Positions 18,922-27,503 of a stretch of 32,135 nucleotides of DNA are shown here, one piece after another (the stretch's first letter is position 1; every line of letters begins with the position of its first letter). The notes beneath the pieces were generated by a model, which was given only the letters and a program-made list of their open reading frames with translations, was not told the origin of the DNA and ran no database searches. Position numbers and translations under genes: made by a program. Source of the stretch: Bacteroidales bacterium (GTDB taxonomy: Bacteria > Bacteroidota > Bacteroidia > Bacteroidales > Muribaculaceae); the NCBI GenBank assembly GCA_020860445.1, contig JAJBUH010000129.1, positions 1 through 32,135 of the forward strand. The letters are read 5' to 3'.

Positions 18922-19443
18922 TTATCCCTCGCGTTCGCCGAGGGTCTTGAGCACGCCGTGGATGGTGTTGCCTCCGCTTTGCAGAGCACCGATGACATTG
19001 TTGATCGGCGACTGGAGCAGTGCGATAACATCGGCGATGAGCTCGTTCTTGCTCTTGATCGATGCCAGAGCATCGATAGCGTCGGCTCCGTATACGCATT
19101 CCTCAACAAAGGCGCCCTTGAGCATGGGCAGCTTGTCGCCTTTTTTGACAAAGTCCTTGAGGAGCTTTGCGGGAGCGTTGCCTACGCGGGTGAGCATCAG
19201 TGAGGTTGATTCCTTCAGAGCTGGATAGAGGCCCGAGTAGTCGGTGTCGAGCTCTTCCATGGCCTTGTGGAGCAGGGTGTTCTTAACCACCAGCAGCTTG
19301 ATGTCGGCCTTGAAGCAAGCACGGCGCAGGGCGCTGGTCTTCTCAGCGTTGAGGCCGGCGGTCTCAACGAGATAGAATGCCGGATACTCCTGGAGGGCAA
19401 CCTTGATGTTCTCTATGATTTGTGATTTATCTTCCTTTTTCAT
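18922..19443 (-). CDS. rplJ: 50S ribosomal protein L10
   Basis: 173 residues. The N-terminal rRNA-binding part ('MKKEDKSQIIENIKVALQEYPAFYLVETAGL...LRRACFKADIKLLVVKNTLLHKAM') is typical, and the C-terminal helix that carries the L7/L12 dimers is present. Only 23 nt separate it from rplA, so there is no room for the long L10 leader known from gammaproteobacteria. Autoregulation, if present, must work through another site. Confidence 0.96.
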   Translation of the reverse strand: MKKEDKSQIIENIKVALQEYPAFYLVETAGLNAEKTSALRRACFKADIKLLVVKNTLLHKAMEELDTDYSGLYPALKESTSLMLTRVGNAPAKLLKDFVKKGDKLPMLKGAFVEECVYGADAIDALASIKSKNELIADVIALLQSPINNVIGALQSGGNTIHGVLKTLGEREG

Positions 19444-19466
19444 TGTAGTCGCTTAGTTAGGGGTAT

Positions 19467-20165
19467 TTAGACTGCATCGACCGACTTGACGTCAACCTTG
19501 ACGCCAGGGCTCATTGTGCTGGAAAGATAAATGCTCTTGATATATGTGCCTTTGGCAGTGGCGGGCTTCAGCTTAATGAGTGTGTTGACAAACTCACGAG
19601 CGTTGTCACGCATCTGCTCAGGGGTGAACGATACTTTTCCGATTGAAGAGTGCACGATGCCATTCTTGTCAACCTTGAAGTCGATTTTGCCTTTCTTCAC
19701 TTCCTCAACGGCCTTGGCCACGTCTTGGGTCACAGTGCCGCTCTTGGGGTTAGGCATCAAGCCGCGGGGACCGAGGATACGGCCCAACTGGCCTACCTTG
19801 CCCATCACTGAGGGCTGGGTGATGATCACGTCGACATCGGTCCAGCCGTCCTTGATCTTCTGGATGTACTCGTCGAGGCCGACATAATCAGCTCCGGCAG
19901 CCTTGGCGGCAGCTTCGGCATCGGGGGTGCAGAGCACGAGCACGCGCACCACCTTGCCAGTGCCATGAGGCAGAGTCACCACGCCGCGCACCATCTGGTT
20001 GGCTTTGCGGGGGTCTACGCCCAGGCGAACGTCGATATCTAAGGAAGCGTCGAATTTGGTAAAGGTAACTTCTTTCACCTTCTCGGCTGCTTCGAGCAGC
20101 GGATACGACTTCCCGGCTTCAATCTTTGCTATGGCAAGCTTTTGGTTTTTGGTAAGTTTACTCAT
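19467..20165 (-). CDS. rplA: 50S ribosomal protein L1
   Basis: 232 residues with the family signature '[19 protein letters not shown]' and the flanking '[15 protein letters not shown]' and '[16 protein letters not shown]'. L1 binds 23S rRNA at the E-site stalk. In other bacteria it also represses its own operon by binding the mRNA leader. It begins 14 nt after rplK and is co-transcribed with it. Confidence 0.97.
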   Translation of the reverse strand: MSKLTKNQKLAIAKIEAGKSYPLLEAAEKVKEVTFTKFDASLDIDVRLGVDPRKANQMVRGVVTLPHGTGKVVRVLVLCTPDAEAAAKAAGADYVGLDEYIQKIKDGWTDVDVIITQPSVMGKVGQLGRILGPRGLMPNPKSGTVTQDVAKAVEEVKKGKIDFKVDKNGIVHSSIGKVSFTPEQMRDNAREFVNTLIKLKPATAKGTYIKSIYLSSTMSPGVKVDVKSVDAV

Positions 20166-20179
20166 CTTGATTGAATTTT

Positions 20180-20623
20180 TTAATTGTTGGCGGGAAATTC
20201 GCCCTTAACGCTGATACCCATGCTGCGAGCGGTGCCGGCAACCATGCGCATAGCCGATTCTACGGTGAAGCAGTTCAAGTCGGGCATTTTGTCTTCAGCA
20301 ATTGTCTTCACCTGGTCCCAGGTGACCTCGGCTACCTTGTTGCGGTTGGGCTGGGCTGAGCCGCTCTTGATCTTGGTGATCTCTTTGAGCTGCACGGCCA
20401 CCGGCGGGGTCTTTACGACAAAGTCAAAACTCTTGTCGGCGTAATAGGTGATTACGACCGGCAGAATCTTGCCAGCTTTGTCCTGGGTGCGGGCGTTGAA
20501 TTGCTTGCAAAATTCCATGATGTTGATGCCCTTGCTACCAAGAGCGGGACCAACTGGAGGCGATGGGTTAGCAGCGCCACCCTTTATCTGCAATTTAATC
20601 TGGCCAGCAATTTCTTTTGCCAT
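20180..20623 (-). CDS. rplK: 50S ribosomal protein L11
   Basis: 147 residues with the N-terminal '[36 protein letters not shown]', whose Pro residues form the thiostrepton-site face, and the C-terminal RNA-binding domain ending '[19 protein letters not shown]'. It builds the GTPase-associated centre and is needed for RelA-type stringent signalling. An 80-nt leader separates it from nusG and contains a short GGGGAGG/CCCCC pairing that might host regulation by L1 (inference). Confidence 0.97.
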   Translation of the reverse strand: MAKEIAGQIKLQIKGGAANPSPPVGPALGSKGINIMEFCKQFNARTQDKAGKILPVVITYYADKSFDFVVKTPPVAVQLKEITKIKSGSAQPNRNKVAEVTWDQVKTIAEDKMPDLNCFTVESAMRMVAGTARSMGISVKGEFPANN

Positions 20624-20703
20624 TTCTTTTAACTACTTAAGATTAATTATAACAAAACATTAATACAGGTCCTGACCGACTTGGGGGCGTAACCTCCCCA
20701 GGG

Positions 20704-21264
20704 TCATTCCCTCGTAACTTGCCAATTGTCAAGCTCAAGCAGAGTCTTGCGACCGAAGATTTTGACAGCAACCTTGAGCTTGCCCTTATCGGGAGCAATC
20801 TCCTCAATCAGCCCGGAGAATCCGCTGAACGGACCCTCGTTGACCTTCACTGTCTCACCCACCATATAATCGCTCTCTACTACGCCTGCGTTTTCGGCAT
20901 GCTCGTCGGCCGAGCCCATCATGCGCTTCACGTCGCTTTCAGAAAGCATCGTGGGCGCAGACCCTTTTTCGCGTCCGCGCAGAAAATCGATTACGTTGGT
21001 GGTGTTAGTCAGCTCATGTATCAGCTCGCCTGTGAGGTCAGCTTCAATAAACACGTACCCGGAATAGAGATTGCGCTCCTTGATCACTTTCTTTCCTCTG
21101 CGCACAGTCACAACCTTTTCAGTGGGAATCAACACCTGGAAGAGATGGTCGCCCAGACCTCCGTTCTTCATTGCTCCGTCGAGGAGCTCCTTCACCTTGG
21201 TCTCCTTGCCTGAAATGGCACGCAGCACGTACCATCCTCTGCGGTTTGCTTGTTTCTCTGCCAT
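20704..21264 (-). CDS. nusG: Transcription termination/antitermination factor NusG
   Basis: 186 residues. The NGN domain opens with 'RGWYVLRAISGKETKVKELL' and includes 'NLYSGYVFIEADLT'. The KOW domain near the end reads 'GETVKVNEGPFSGFSGLIEEI'. NusG binds the beta' clamp, modulates pausing and Rho termination, and links polymerase to the ribosome. It lies 254 nt after secE, an unusually long gap that contains a terminator-like hairpin. Confidence 0.97.
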   Translation of the reverse strand: MAEKQANRRGWYVLRAISGKETKVKELLDGAMKNGGLGDHLFQVLIPTEKVVTVRRGKKVIKERNLYSGYVFIEADLTGELIHELTNTTNVIDFLRGREKGSAPTMLSESDVKRMMGSADEHAENAGVVESDYMVGETVKVNEGPFSGFSGLIEEIAPDKGKLKVAVKIFGRKTLLELDNWQVTRE

Positions 21265-21440
21265 GATGTTCTGATTCTACAATTGTAAGTTGGTTGTTTT
21301 TGTAACATTGCTCACAGCCTTGCCGGGGCTGCTGGTGGTTGGGGATGCTGGCGGCAAATTCGCCCAGGGGCGAAGGTGGAAGCATTTGAGCCGCTCAGCT
21401 TCCGCTATTGGTAGTTGCGTTAAGTGTCTTATATTCATTA

Positions 21441-21473
21441 CAAAAAACCTCATCTCTGACGAAATGCGGTTTT
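21441..21473 (-). terminator. Terminator-like hairpin between secE and nusG
   Basis: Minus-strand AAACCGCATTTCGTCAGAGATGAGGTTT folds with AAACC/GGTTT, CAT/ATG and TC/GA pairs and is followed by TTTTG. The remaining ~180 nt to nusG (21265-21440) contain no promoter match and no convincing gene. Confidence 0.6.
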
Positions 21474-21518
21474 CGGTAAATATAGATTCCTTATTTCATA
21501 AGCTTCTAACCTACGATA

Positions 21519-21713
21519 TTAGATATGGTAGAGAAGCTTCATCAAGGCTTCGGAAATTTGGTCCATCACCAGCACTATCAGTGCTATGATTAGCGATGCG
21601 ATCATTACGATGATGGCCGATTTCACGACCTGTGACTTGGTGGGCCAGGAGGTCTTGTAGCGCAACTCTGTGTACGAGTTCTCCAAGGCCGTTACTAATT
21701 TGAGTTTCTTCAT
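21519..21713 (-). CDS. secE: Preprotein translocase subunit SecE
   Basis: 64 residues from the ATG at 21713 (MKKLKLVTALENSYTELRYKTSWPTKSQVV). The ORF-track version starts at a GTG lying inside tRNA-Trp, so the shorter start is preferred. It has the short N-terminal amphipathic helix, the 'SWPTKSQVVKSAIIVMIASLIIALIVLVMD' signature, and a single transmembrane helix. SecE clamps SecY in the translocon. It is preceded by tRNA-Trp after 15 nt. Confidence 0.94.
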   Translation of the reverse strand: MKKLKLVTALENSYTELRYKTSWPTKSQVVKSAIIVMIASLIIALIVLVMDQISEALMKLLYHI

Positions 21714-21728
21714 TTTTTTGTTTTTTAG

Positions 21729-21801
21729 CACGGGAAGTAAGGCTCGAACTCACGACCCTCGGTTTTGGAGACCGATGCTCTACCAACTGAGCTATTCCCG
21801 T
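21729..21801 (-). tRNA. tRNA-Trp (anticodon CCA)
   Basis: A 73-nt cloverleaf: acceptor ACGGGAA/TTCCCGT, D arm GCTC...GAGC, anticodon loop containing CCA with stem CGGTC/ACCG-type pairing, T arm with GTTCGAG, discriminator G as expected for Trp. No CCA is encoded. It is placed between tuf and secE, as in many bacteria. Confidence 0.95.
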
Positions 21802-21864
21802 GTGTTTAAGGCGGCTTGCGGCTTGCAAGCCGCCTTATTATGTGGTGTTAGTGTTGACTGTGGA

Positions 21865-23049
21865 TTAGTCGAGGATCTCGGTGATCTGACCTGAACCAAC
21901 GGTGCGGCCACCTTCGCGGATAGCGAAACGCAGACCAGCGTCGCAAGCTACGGGAGTGATGAGGTCAACAAAGATCTCTACGTTATCGCCAGGCATTACC
22001 ATTTCTACGCCCTCGGGGAGAGTAATCTCGCCAGTCACGTCAAGTGTGCGGATGTAGAACTGGGGACGATAGTGGTTGTGGAACGGAGTGTGGCGGCCGC
22101 CTTCCTCTTTCTTGAGGATATAGACAGAAGCTTTGAACTTGCTGTGGGGCTTCACAACACCCGGGTGGCAGATTACCATGCCGCGCTTCACGTCCTTCTT
22201 GTCGATACCACGGAGCAGCAGACCTACATTGTCGCCAGCCTCGCCGAGGTCAAGGATCTTGCGGAACATCTCAACGCCAGTAACGGTCGACTTCATGCTT
22301 GCGCCAAGGCCCATGATTTGAACTTCGTCACCAACCTTAACCACGCCGGTCTCGATACGGCCAGTAGCTACGGTGCCGCGGCCGGTGATGGTGAACACGT
22401 CCTCAACAGGCATCAGGAAGGGCTTGTCGATTGCGCGGGGAGGCAGTGGAATCCAGCTGTCAACAGCGTCCATGAGCTCCATTACTTTCTCTTCCCACTC
22501 GGGCTCGCCGTTGAGGGCGCCGAGGGCTGAACCGCGGATAACCGGGGTGTTGTCGCCGTCATAGCCGTACTGGTTGAGCAGGTCGCGCATGTCCATTTCG
22601 GTGAATTCGATCATCTCCTCGTCGTCGACCATGTCGCACTTGTTGAGGAAAACAACGATGCTGGGCACGTTTACCTGGCGGGCGAGAAGGATGTGCTCGC
22701 GGGTCTGGGGCATCGGGCCGTCGGTGGCGGCTACCACGATGATTGCGCCGTCCATCTGAGCAGCACCAGTCACCATGTTCTTAACGTAGTCAGCGTGTCC
22801 GGGGCAGTCAACGTGGGCATAGTGGCGGTTCTTGGTCTCATACTCAACGTGAGCGGTGTTGATGGTGATACCGCGCTCTTTCTCCTCGGGAGCGTTGTCG
22901 ATCTGGTCGAACGACTTAACTTCGGAGAGACCCTGCTTAGCGAGCACCATGGTGATGGCGGCGGTGAGGGTGGTCTTGCCGTGGTCAACGTGACCGATTG
23001 TGCCGATGTTTACGTGCGGCTTCGTTCTTTCGAATTTCTCTTTAGCCAT
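21865..23049 (-). CDS. tuf: Elongation factor Tu
   Basis: 394 residues with the G1 motif 'GHVDHGKT' (19-26), 'DCPGHADYV' (G3) and 'NKCD' (G4), then the beta-barrel domains with '[12 protein letters not shown]' and the C-terminal '[19 protein letters not shown]'. EF-Tu carries aminoacyl-tRNA to the ribosome. It follows four tRNA genes in the same transcript and is followed by tRNA-Trp and secE. Only one copy is visible in the window. Confidence 0.98.
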   Translation of the reverse strand: MAKEKFERTKPHVNIGTIGHVDHGKTTLTAAITMVLAKQGLSEVKSFDQIDNAPEEKERGITINTAHVEYETKNRHYAHVDCPGHADYVKNMVTGAAQMDGAIIVVAATDGPMPQTREHILLARQVNVPSIVVFLNKCDMVDDEEMIEFTEMDMRDLLNQYGYDGDNTPVIRGSALGALNGEPEWEEKVMELMDAVDSWIPLPPRAIDKPFLMPVEDVFTITGRGTVATGRIETGVVKVGDEVQIMGLGASMKSTVTGVEMFRKILDLGEAGDNVGLLLRGIDKKDVKRGMVICHPGVVKPHSKFKASVYILKKEEGGRHTPFHNHYRPQFYIRTLDVTGEITLPEGVEMVMPGDNVEIFVDLITPVACDAGLRFAIREGGRTVGSGQITEILD

Positions 23050-23140
23050 AGCTGGTTTATTTATTTCTTTTTGTTAATGATATGCTTTTTCACAAAAGAC
23101 CACGGCAACGACGAGCGCCACCGGGGCTTTATTGGATTGG

Positions 23141-23212
<72 letters not shown>

Positions 23213-23227
23213 ATTGGCATAAAAAAG

Positions 23228-23300
23228 AGCGGAAGACGAGGCTCAAACTCGCGACCCTCAGCTTGGAAGGCTGATGCTCTATCAACTGAGCTACTTCCGC
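23228..23300 (-). tRNA. tRNA-Gly (anticodon TCC)
   Basis: A 73-nt cloverleaf: acceptor GCGGAAG/CTTCCGC, anticodon stem CAGC/GCTG with loop containing TCC, T arm GCGAG TTTGAGC CTCGT. No CCA is encoded. Confidence 0.95.
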
Positions 23301-23309
23301 AATCATTTG

Positions 23310-23392
23310 TGGGCGCGGATGGATTCGAACCACCGAAGGTGTCAACCAGCAGATTTACAGTCTGCCCCATTTGGCCACTCTGGAACACGCCC
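23310..23392 (-). tRNA. tRNA-Tyr (anticodon GTA)
   Basis: An 83-nt class II tRNA with a long variable arm (GGTTGACACCTTC). Acceptor GGGCGTG/CGCGCCC, anticodon loop CTGTAAA, discriminator A. Confidence 0.95.
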
Positions 23393-23426
23393 ATTTTCAT
23401 TTGTCGATTTAGCTTTCAATGTCCTG

Positions 23427-23500
23427 AGCCTCTTGTCGGATTCGAACCAACGACCCCGAGATTACAAATCACGTGCTCTGGCCAACTGAGCTAAAGAGGC
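23427..23500 (-). tRNA. tRNA-Thr (anticodon TGT)
   Basis: A 74-nt cloverleaf: acceptor GCCTCTT/AAGAGGC, anticodon loop TTTGTAA, T arm GTTGG TTCGAAT CCGAC. The anticodon stem CGTGA/TCTCG has one T-T mismatch in the middle. First gene of the tuf-rpoBC transcript. Confidence 0.93.
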
Positions 23501-23556
23501 GGTTTTCAATTTTCTCTTGCCTCGGTTGAGGTGGCTTACCTCCCCGTTTGCGATTG

Positions 23557-23587
23557 CAAAGTTACGGCCTTTTTCTGAATTGACAAA
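23557..23587 (-). promoter_or_regulatory. Main promoter of the tRNA-tuf-secE-nusG-rpl-rpo operon
   Basis: Minus strand: TTTG, 19 nt, TAACTTTG, about 57 nt upstream of the first tRNA. No other good promoter was seen before rpoC, so it may drive the ~13-kb region, tuned by the internal hairpins. Confidence 0.75.
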
Positions 23588-23716
23588 ATATTTTTCAAAG
23601 AATTTTTCAAAAAAACATCACTTTTTTCGTAAGTCGTTGATTATCAGTAGGCGATTAATTGCCTTCAAAACCACAGGATCAAAGCCCCAAGAGGCATCAG
23701 ACGGCTTGACAGCCTT

Positions 23717-23813
23717 AGACCATAAAGCCACAAGGACGTAAAGCCACAAGATTTCTTCTCTTTTCCTTTCCTCTATGTCCTTGTGGCTTTATGTCCTTGT
23801 GGCTTTATGGTCT
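23717..23813. repeat. 34-nt inverted repeat built from tandem AAAGCCACAAGGAC units
   Basis: Arms 23717-23750 and 23780-23813 are complementary with one mismatch (a G-U pair in the plus-strand RNA) around a 29-nt pyrimidine-rich loop. Each arm holds two copies of TAAAGCCACAAG. It lies about 24 nt after the GH31 stop. The remainder of 23588-23836 shows nothing recognisable. Confidence 0.75.
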
Positions 23814-23836
23814 CAGGGCATCCATGCCCGCTTCTA

Positions 23837-26089
23837 TCAGTATTTCTTTATCTTTTTGGTGCTCCAGTCGATTTGCTCGGTGCACAGGGCTGGGGCCACA
23901 TGGGGGATTTCCGACCCGGCCTTGACCAAGATCACGCAGCGTATGTCTCCGCCTGGGGCCAGCGAGTGCCATCCCGGCTGGTATTTCTTGCCGCTCTGGT
24001 AGTCAACCCACGCGGTATTGCCTGGCAGGTACACATCGCGGCGCTCGGTATTCTCCATAAACGGTGCCACCATGATCTTGCTGCCAAACATATATTGGTC
24101 CTCAACTCGCCATGCGCCTGGGTCGTCAGGAAATTCGAGCAGCAAGGCGCGCATCATCGGCCAACCATTCTCAGTGCACTCCTTAGCCTCGTCGAGCACA
24201 TAGGGCATGAGCGAGTATTTGAGCTCGGCGCAACGGCGGAAATAATCGGTGAACTCCTTATTATATAGCCAAGGCTCGGTGGGAGGCGCTCCATGAGCGC
24301 GGGTGTGTGAGCACAGGAATCCCATAGGCAGCCAGCGGCGGTACAGCTCCTCGGGCGTACTGGTCACGAATCCTCCCATGTCATGGCTCCAGAAGCAGAA
24401 GCCTGACAAGCCGAACGACAAGCCCTCGCGCAGGGTGCCGATCATTCCGGCATCGGTCGATGCGGCATCGCCTCCCCAATGCAATGGGTAACGCTGGCTG
24501 CCGGCCCAGGCCGAACGAGCCCAGATGATATTGTCACCGCTGACCTTCTTGGTGGCCTCGGCCACAGCGCGGTTGTAGCGCACCGGGTATAGGTTATGCT
24601 CGTACCAGCCCGAGCGGCCATTGTGGTACACGGCTTCAATCGGGGCTGCCTCGCCAAAGTCGACCTTGATGGCTCCTACCCCCATTGAGATGAGGTTTGA
24701 GATCTTGTCTTGGTACCAAGCCACGGTCTCGGGATTGGTGAAGTCGAGCACGGCATCCTCATAGGGGAGCGCTCCCTTGCCGTTGGCAACGGCCAAGCCG
24801 CGCTCTACCAGCTCGGGGAAGTATTTGTTGCCTGGCACGAAGTATGGGAGCTGCCACAAGCAGATGTGGAAACCATCGTTCCTGAGGTCGCTGATCATCT
24901 GCTGCGGGTCGGCGAAGCGCGATGGCGAGAACTCGTAGTCGCATTGCCAGTCGACATCAAACCATCCCGTGTCGAAATGTATCACATCGGCCGGTATGCG
25001 ATTGTCGCGCAATTGGCGTGCCACCTCGCGGCCCTCGTCCTCGGTAAAATATGAGATGCGGCTCATCCAGGTGCCAAAACTCCATGTCGGTGGCATCTCG
25101 GGGCGTCCGCTCACCTGGGTGTAGGCACTAAGCACCTCTTTGGGCTGCCCAAAGAAGATGAACAGGTCCATATCCTCGTCGATCATGAATAGCTTGTTGG
25201 CCCCGATGTAGCTGCAGCCGATGTCGGCTGTGACGGGCGCTGAGGTGTGGAGAAACATCCCATAGCCCTTGTTGCTCATATAAAAAGGTATAGGCTTGTA
25301 CATGTCGGGGGTCTCCGGGCCCTGCGGGTCGGTGACGAACAGGTTGAGCTTCTGCCCTACCTTGTCGAGATGGGTGGCAGATTCGCCAAAGCCGTAGATG
25401 CGTTCGGTCGGGGCTATGCTCCACACGGGGTTTATGCTGCGCGAGTTGTCGCTGCCGCGCTTGATGAAGCTGAACGGTGGAACCTTGACCTGGGTGCTGT
25501 CATTGTCGGCCCATACGCGCGTCTGGGTCATTATGCGGCCATCCGCATCGCGCAGCACCAGGCGCCAAGGATAAGCCTGGATTTCGAGTTGGCCATTGGG
25601 GCTGGAATAGATTATGTTTTGCCCATCCTTGGTTACGGTCCAAGCTGAGGCGTCGGCTTGGGGCGCGCCGTTGAGCATGGGAGATTCGGCATCATCGGCC
25701 GGAGCCGGACGCGGCGAGGTGTGGATCTTGACTCTCAAGGTGCGCGGTCCGATTGGCTCGACCGAGAATCCGAGTTGTGGATTCTGCGGGTAGGCGGTGT
25801 TGGGGAAGTCCAGGCTCTGCAGGGGCTGGTGCAGATAGGTGTTGGCATTGAAAGCCTGGCGCGGCATCAGCTGCTGGCGCTTCCACTCTATCAGGCCCTG
25901 GCCGGTAGCGGTGTCGAAGGCGGCAAGGCTGTCGGCGAAAAAATAGGTGTTGCTCATATCGCTGAAGTCGGCGCTGACATCCTTGGTCTGGCTCAGCAGG
26001 TAGGCCGTACCTCCGTTGTGCTTGGTTTCGGCTTGGGCTATCCCCAAGGCGCAGATCGCTGCCGTCGCTATGATTGGTTTTATTCTCAT
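23837..26089 (-). CDS. Secreted GH31 glycoside hydrolase (alpha-glucosidase or alpha-xylosidase type)
   Basis: About 750 residues from the ATG at 26089, which starts a clear signal peptide (MRIKPIIATAAICALGIAQAE). The ORF-track start 18 codons upstream is a GTG overlapping the promoter. The GH31 nucleophile motif is 'AIKVDFGEAAP' (Asp ~477 from this start), the general-acid region is 'WARSAWAGSQRYPLHWGGD', and an N-terminal beta-sandwich precedes the barrel. The DFGE form is seen in alpha-xylosidase-like members, but alpha-glucosidases of this group cannot be excluded. It would release alpha-linked glucose or xylose from oligosaccharides in the periplasm. It is monocistronic, divergent from the isomerase gene. 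Confidence 0.85.
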   Translation of the reverse strand: MRIKPIIATAAICALGIAQAETKHNGGTAYLLSQTKDVSADFSDMSNTYFFADSLAAFDTATGQGLIEWKRQQLMPRQAFNANTYLHQPLQSLDFPNTAYPQNPQLGFSVEPIGPRTLRVKIHTSPRPAPADDAESPMLNGAPQADASAWTVTKDGQNIIYSSPNGQLEIQAYPWRLVLRDADGRIMTQTRVWADNDSTQVKVPPFSFIKRGSDNSRSINPVWSIAPTERIYGFGESATHLDKVGQKLNLFVTDPQGPETPDMYKPIPFYMSNKGYGMFLHTSAPVTADIGCSYIGANKLFMIDEDMDLFIFFGQPKEVLSAYTQVSGRPEMPPTWSFGTWMSRISYFTEDEGREVARQLRDNRIPADVIHFDTGWFDVDWQCDYEFSPSRFADPQQMISDLRNDGFHICLWQLPYFVPGNKYFPELVERGLAVANGKGALPYEDAVLDFTNPETVAWYQDKISNLISMGVGAIKVDFGEAAPIEAVYHNGRSGWYEHNLYPVRYNRAVAEATKKVSGDNIIWARSAWAGSQRYPLHWGGDAASTDAGMIGTLREGLSFGLSGFCFWSHDMGGFVTSTPEELYRRWLPMGFLCSHTRAHGAPPTEPWLYNKEFTDYFRRCAELKYSLMPYVLDEAKECTENGWPMMRALLLEFPDDPGAWRVEDQYMFGSKIMVAPFMENTERRDVYLPGNTAWVDYQSGKKYQPGWHSLAPGGDIRCVILVKAGSEIPHVAPALCTEQIDWSTKKIKKY

Positions 26090-26119
26090 GGCAAAAATGG
26101 TTTGTGATTTAATAATGTG

Positions 26120-26148
26120 CAAAGTTAAGGGGTTTTGGCACACTCAAA
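26120..26148 (-). promoter_or_regulatory. Promoter of the GH31 gene
   Basis: Minus strand: TTTG, 17 nt, TAACTTTG, 30 nt before the ATG at 26089. The spacing is short, but the position supports the chosen start. Confidence 0.5.
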
Positions 26149-26220
26149 GGGTCAGAAATGTTGTCAATATTGGTCAAAAATGACTTAATTAAGGATTTTC
26201 CGACCGTTTTTACAACTTTT

Positions 26221-26252
26221 TTTGGTGGGTTCGGTTTTTATGAGTAAGTTTG
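26221..26252 (+). promoter_or_regulatory. Promoter of the isomerase gene
   Basis: TTTG, 20 nt, TAAGTTTG; the -7 element ends 26 nt before the ATG at 26279. Confidence 0.75.
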
Positions 26253-26278
26253 TAGAGTGAAATTGTATTAACTCCGAA

Positions 26279-26896
26279 ATGGACCCTGTAGATACCAATG
26301 AAGTGAAGCGCTCAATGCGCGAAATCCTCGAGGCCGAAAGCCGTGCCATAAAGAACATCCCCGTTACCGACGACTACGCCAAAGCCGTCGATATCATCGT
26401 AGAGCGTGTCCACCGCCAGGGAGGCAAGCTCGTGGCTTCAGGCATGGGCAAGGCCGGACAGATTGCCATGAACATAGCCACCACCTTCGCCTCAACCGGC
26501 ACTCCGGCCATAACCCTCCATCCCAGCGAGGCGCAGCATGGCGACTTGGGGGTGCTGCAGCCTCACGATGTGCTGCTGCTCGTGTCTAATTCTGGAAAGA
26601 CGCGCGAGATCCTCGAGCTGATCAAGCTAATCGAGGGTTTCTACACCGATATACCTATTATAGTAATAACGGGTAATCCGGCCAGCCCGGTGGCTCAGGC
26701 TGGCGATGCCGTGCTCGCCACTGGAGCCAGTCCGGAGGTGTGTCCTCTGGGGCTGACACCCACCACATCGACTACGATCATGACGGTAATCGGCGACGTG
26801 TTGGTCGTCAACACCATGCGAGCTATCGGATTTACGCGCGAGGATTACGCCAAGCGCCACCATGGCGGCTACCTCGGCACCGTCGCCCGCAGCTAA
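26279..26896 (+). CDS. SIS-domain D-arabinose 5-phosphate isomerase (KdsD/KpsF type, no CBS domains)
   Basis: A 205-residue single SIS domain. Motifs match KdsD/KpsF/GutQ: 'ASGMGKAGQIA' (~53-63), 'HPSEAQHGDLG', 'SNSGKTREI', 'LTPTTSTTI' and the C-terminal 'DYAKRHHGGYLG' with the active-site His. The reaction converts D-ribulose 5-phosphate to D-arabinose 5-phosphate, the first step to Kdo for LPS inner core. E. coli KdsD is ~330 residues with a pair of CBS domains; these are absent here, as in other Bacteroidetes members. Cytosolic. It is followed 57 nt later by ribH, perhaps in one transcript; both pathways draw on ribulose 5-phosphate. Confidence 0.82.
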   Translation: MDPVDTNEVKRSMREILEAESRAIKNIPVTDDYAKAVDIIVERVHRQGGKLVASGMGKAGQIAMNIATTFASTGTPAITLHPSEAQHGDLGVLQPHDVLLLVSNSGKTREILELIKLIEGFYTDIPIIVITGNPASPVAQAGDAVLATGASPEVCPLGLTPTTSTTIMTVIGDVLVVNTMRAIGFTREDYAKRHHGGYLGTVARS

Positions 26897-26953
26897 TCCG
26901 CTACTTATTACTAATTACTTGTTACTTATTACTTTTGACTTTTGACTTAATAT

Positions 26954-27424
26954 ATGTCTCAGCATACCCCTACCACTAAGGCTCCCCGCGTCGACGGAGC
27001 CAACATAGCAATCCTTAGCGCCGAATGGAACGGCCACATCAACCAGCGTATGGTCGACAGCGCCGCTGCCGCCCTCAAGGAGATGGGCGCCAAGCATCAG
27101 ATATTTTATGTGCCCGGAGCCGTAGAACTCACTTTCGGAGCTTCGCAGCTCATCGAGGCATCGGTGTTTGATGCCGTGATTGTATTCGGCACTGTGATTC
27201 GCGGCGGCACTCCCCACTTCGACTATGTGTGCCAGAGCGTGACCCAGGGCATCACCGCCCTCAATGCTGACTGCGACACACCGGTGATATTCGGTGTCCT
27301 CACCGTCGACAACGAGCAAGACGCCCTCGACCGCGCTGGCGGTCCCCACGGCGACAAAGGCCGCGAGTACGCCGAAGCCGCCCTCAAGATGATCGCCTTC
27401 CAGCGCCAAGTGCAAGAGCTGTGA
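26954..27424 (+). CDS. ribH: 6,7-dimethyl-8-ribityllumazine synthase
   Basis: 156 residues with the family motifs 'SAEWNGHINQRMVD', 'YVPGAVELTFGA', 'FGTVIRGGTPHFDYVC' and 'PVIFGVLTVDNEQDALDRAGG'. It condenses the pyrimidine diamine with dihydroxybutanone phosphate (made from ribulose 5-phosphate) to give lumazine, the next-to-last step to riboflavin. The 57-nt gap to the upstream isomerase is low-complexity (TTACTTATTACTTTTGACTT), with no clear promoter, so co-transcription is likely. A long hairpin follows the stop. Confidence 0.95.
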   Translation: MSQHTPTTKAPRVDGANIAILSAEWNGHINQRMVDSAAAALKEMGAKHQIFYVPGAVELTFGASQLIEASVFDAVIVFGTVIRGGTPHFDYVCQSVTQGITALNADCDTPVIFGVLTVDNEQDALDRAGGPHGDKGREYAEAALKMIAFQRQVQEL

Positions 27425-27431
27425 AATGAAA

Positions 27432-27495
27432 AATGAATAATGAAAAATGAAGAATGGCCCCGTTGAGAGCCATTTTTCATTTTTCATTATTCATT
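27432..27495. terminator. Bidirectional terminator between ribH and the thioredoxin pair
   Basis: GAATAATGAAAAATGAAGAATGGC (27435-27458) pairs with GCCATTTTTCATTTTTCATTATTC (27469-27492) with one mismatch. It lies between convergent genes and is built from the same ATGAAAAATGA-type repeats seen after rpoC. Confidence 0.7.
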
Positions 27496-27503
27496 CTTCA
27501 TTC

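Noticed and set aside
19444-19466. L10 leader upstream of rplJ
   Set aside because: Only 23 nt are available, too short for the known structure.
21119-21385. 88-residue ORF starting in the secE-nusG gap
   Set aside because: It overlaps nusG in another frame and shows no family-like sequence.
23927-24268. ORFs antisense to the GH31 gene as a second gene
   Set aside because: The minus-strand GH31 protein is complete, with its catalytic motifs.
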